Below, piece by piece: positions 63,693-64,000 of a DNA stretch of 64,000 bases. The position numbers were made by a program, and so were the translations under genes. Source of the stretch: Triatoma infestans (taxonomy: Eukaryota > Arthropoda > Insecta > Hemiptera > Reduviidae); assembly GCA_011037195.1 (NCBI GenBank), contig JAAEAF010006073.1, positions 1-64,000 on the forward strand, given 5' to 3'. The stretch's first letter is position 1; every line of letters begins with the position of its first letter. The notes beneath the pieces were generated by a model. The model was not told the DNA's origin. It saw only the letters and a program-made list of their open reading frames with translations, and ran no database searches.

Positions 63693-64000
63693 TTGTGATT
63701 TAAATCATTTGTCCTAACTTATATATAAATTTGCAACGGAGGCTCTTATACCAACCCGTGGCATGAAGTAATTGAAGTGATTACATCATTGCCCACAAGA
63801 CAGCGCCAATAACATTTGGAAACTAATGGCACAAAAATTCCTCAGTAACCCTTTTAAGAGGAAGTTATATAGGTAATTGATAAGATGGTTATTAAAACAA
63901 CAGTTTAAAATTATTGACTATTTGCCTCATTATTTTAATGACCCTCGAAGTTTATTATTAAACGAAAATTTAAAAAGTCAATATTGTATTGGAGTCAGAT
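63693..64000. other. Non-repeat AT-rich end of window
   Basis: No feature recognised. Confidence 0.4.

Noticed and set aside
1..64000. CRISPR array or bacterial operon
   Set aside because: No regularly spaced short direct repeats with unique spacers and no bacterial gene structure; composition and transposons are eukaryotic.

Overview
The window looks like non-coding, repeat-dominated DNA from a metazoan nuclear genome, most likely an arthropod and plausibly an insect. Reasons: strongly AT-rich sequence, no prokaryote-like gene spacing, decayed non-LTR retrotransposons of several types (jockey-like, I-like with a TAA tail, R1-like with RNase H, an RTE-like C-terminus, and one RT of unassigned clade), mariner-family DNA transposons with TA target sites, and tRNA-derived SINEs. 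I found no convincing host protein-coding gene and no intact rRNA, tRNA or CRISPR array. Nearly all open frames over 60 codons are chance frames inside repeats; the few with recognisable protein similarity are broken transposon remnants.

About half of the window (rough tally of my boundaries) is one roughly 1-kb family present as about 40 full or partial copies on both strands. In + orientation a copy starts with ACTTTCTCTTACTCC and a small hairpin, then a TG microsatellite site, then diverged internal subrepeats each marked by ACCGGAAGT-like boxes, then GGAGTAAGAGAAAGT (the inverted start) and a terminal hairpin GTGTGAGTGTTTCACAC followed by a T-run. Copies often join head-to-tail. This architecture (subterminal inverted repeats, 3' hairpin, microsatellite, T-rich target, tandem junctions) matches non-autonomous Helentrons of the DINE-1/HINE type. 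That assignment is inference. The family is called the ACT repeat below.

Layout. 1-2.7 kb: LINE 3' end and a decayed minus-strand LINE. 2.8-5.6 kb: ACT repeats with a long palindromic element and a SINE. 5.6-9.4 kb: mostly non-repeat AT-rich DNA with SINEs. 9.4-32.8 kb: dense ACT repeats with SINEs, a jockey-like LINE and hammerhead-bearing inserts. 33-38.5 kb: RTE-like and other LINE fragments. 38.5-51.9 kb: ACT repeats, an R1-like LINE and an I-like LINE. 52.3-53.6 kb: an island of higher GC, probably a retroelement 3' end. 53.6-64 kb: ACT repeats carrying two mariner copies.

The most interesting content is a scattered set of small foldback insertions carrying hammerhead-ribozyme cores (CUGANGA, stem II, GAAA, GUC, closed by a complementary stem I). 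Three have 12-14 bp target-site duplications (18812-19080, 22871-23286, 37919-38083), a fourth (56366-56550) has 36-bp terminal inverted repeats, and a 51-bp insertion at 11558-11608 has just the two termini of one family. Short hammerheads of this kind are known in Penelope-like retroelements and related retrozymes. No Penelope-like RT or GIY-YIG ORF is visible here, so these look like non-autonomous members mobilised from elsewhere.
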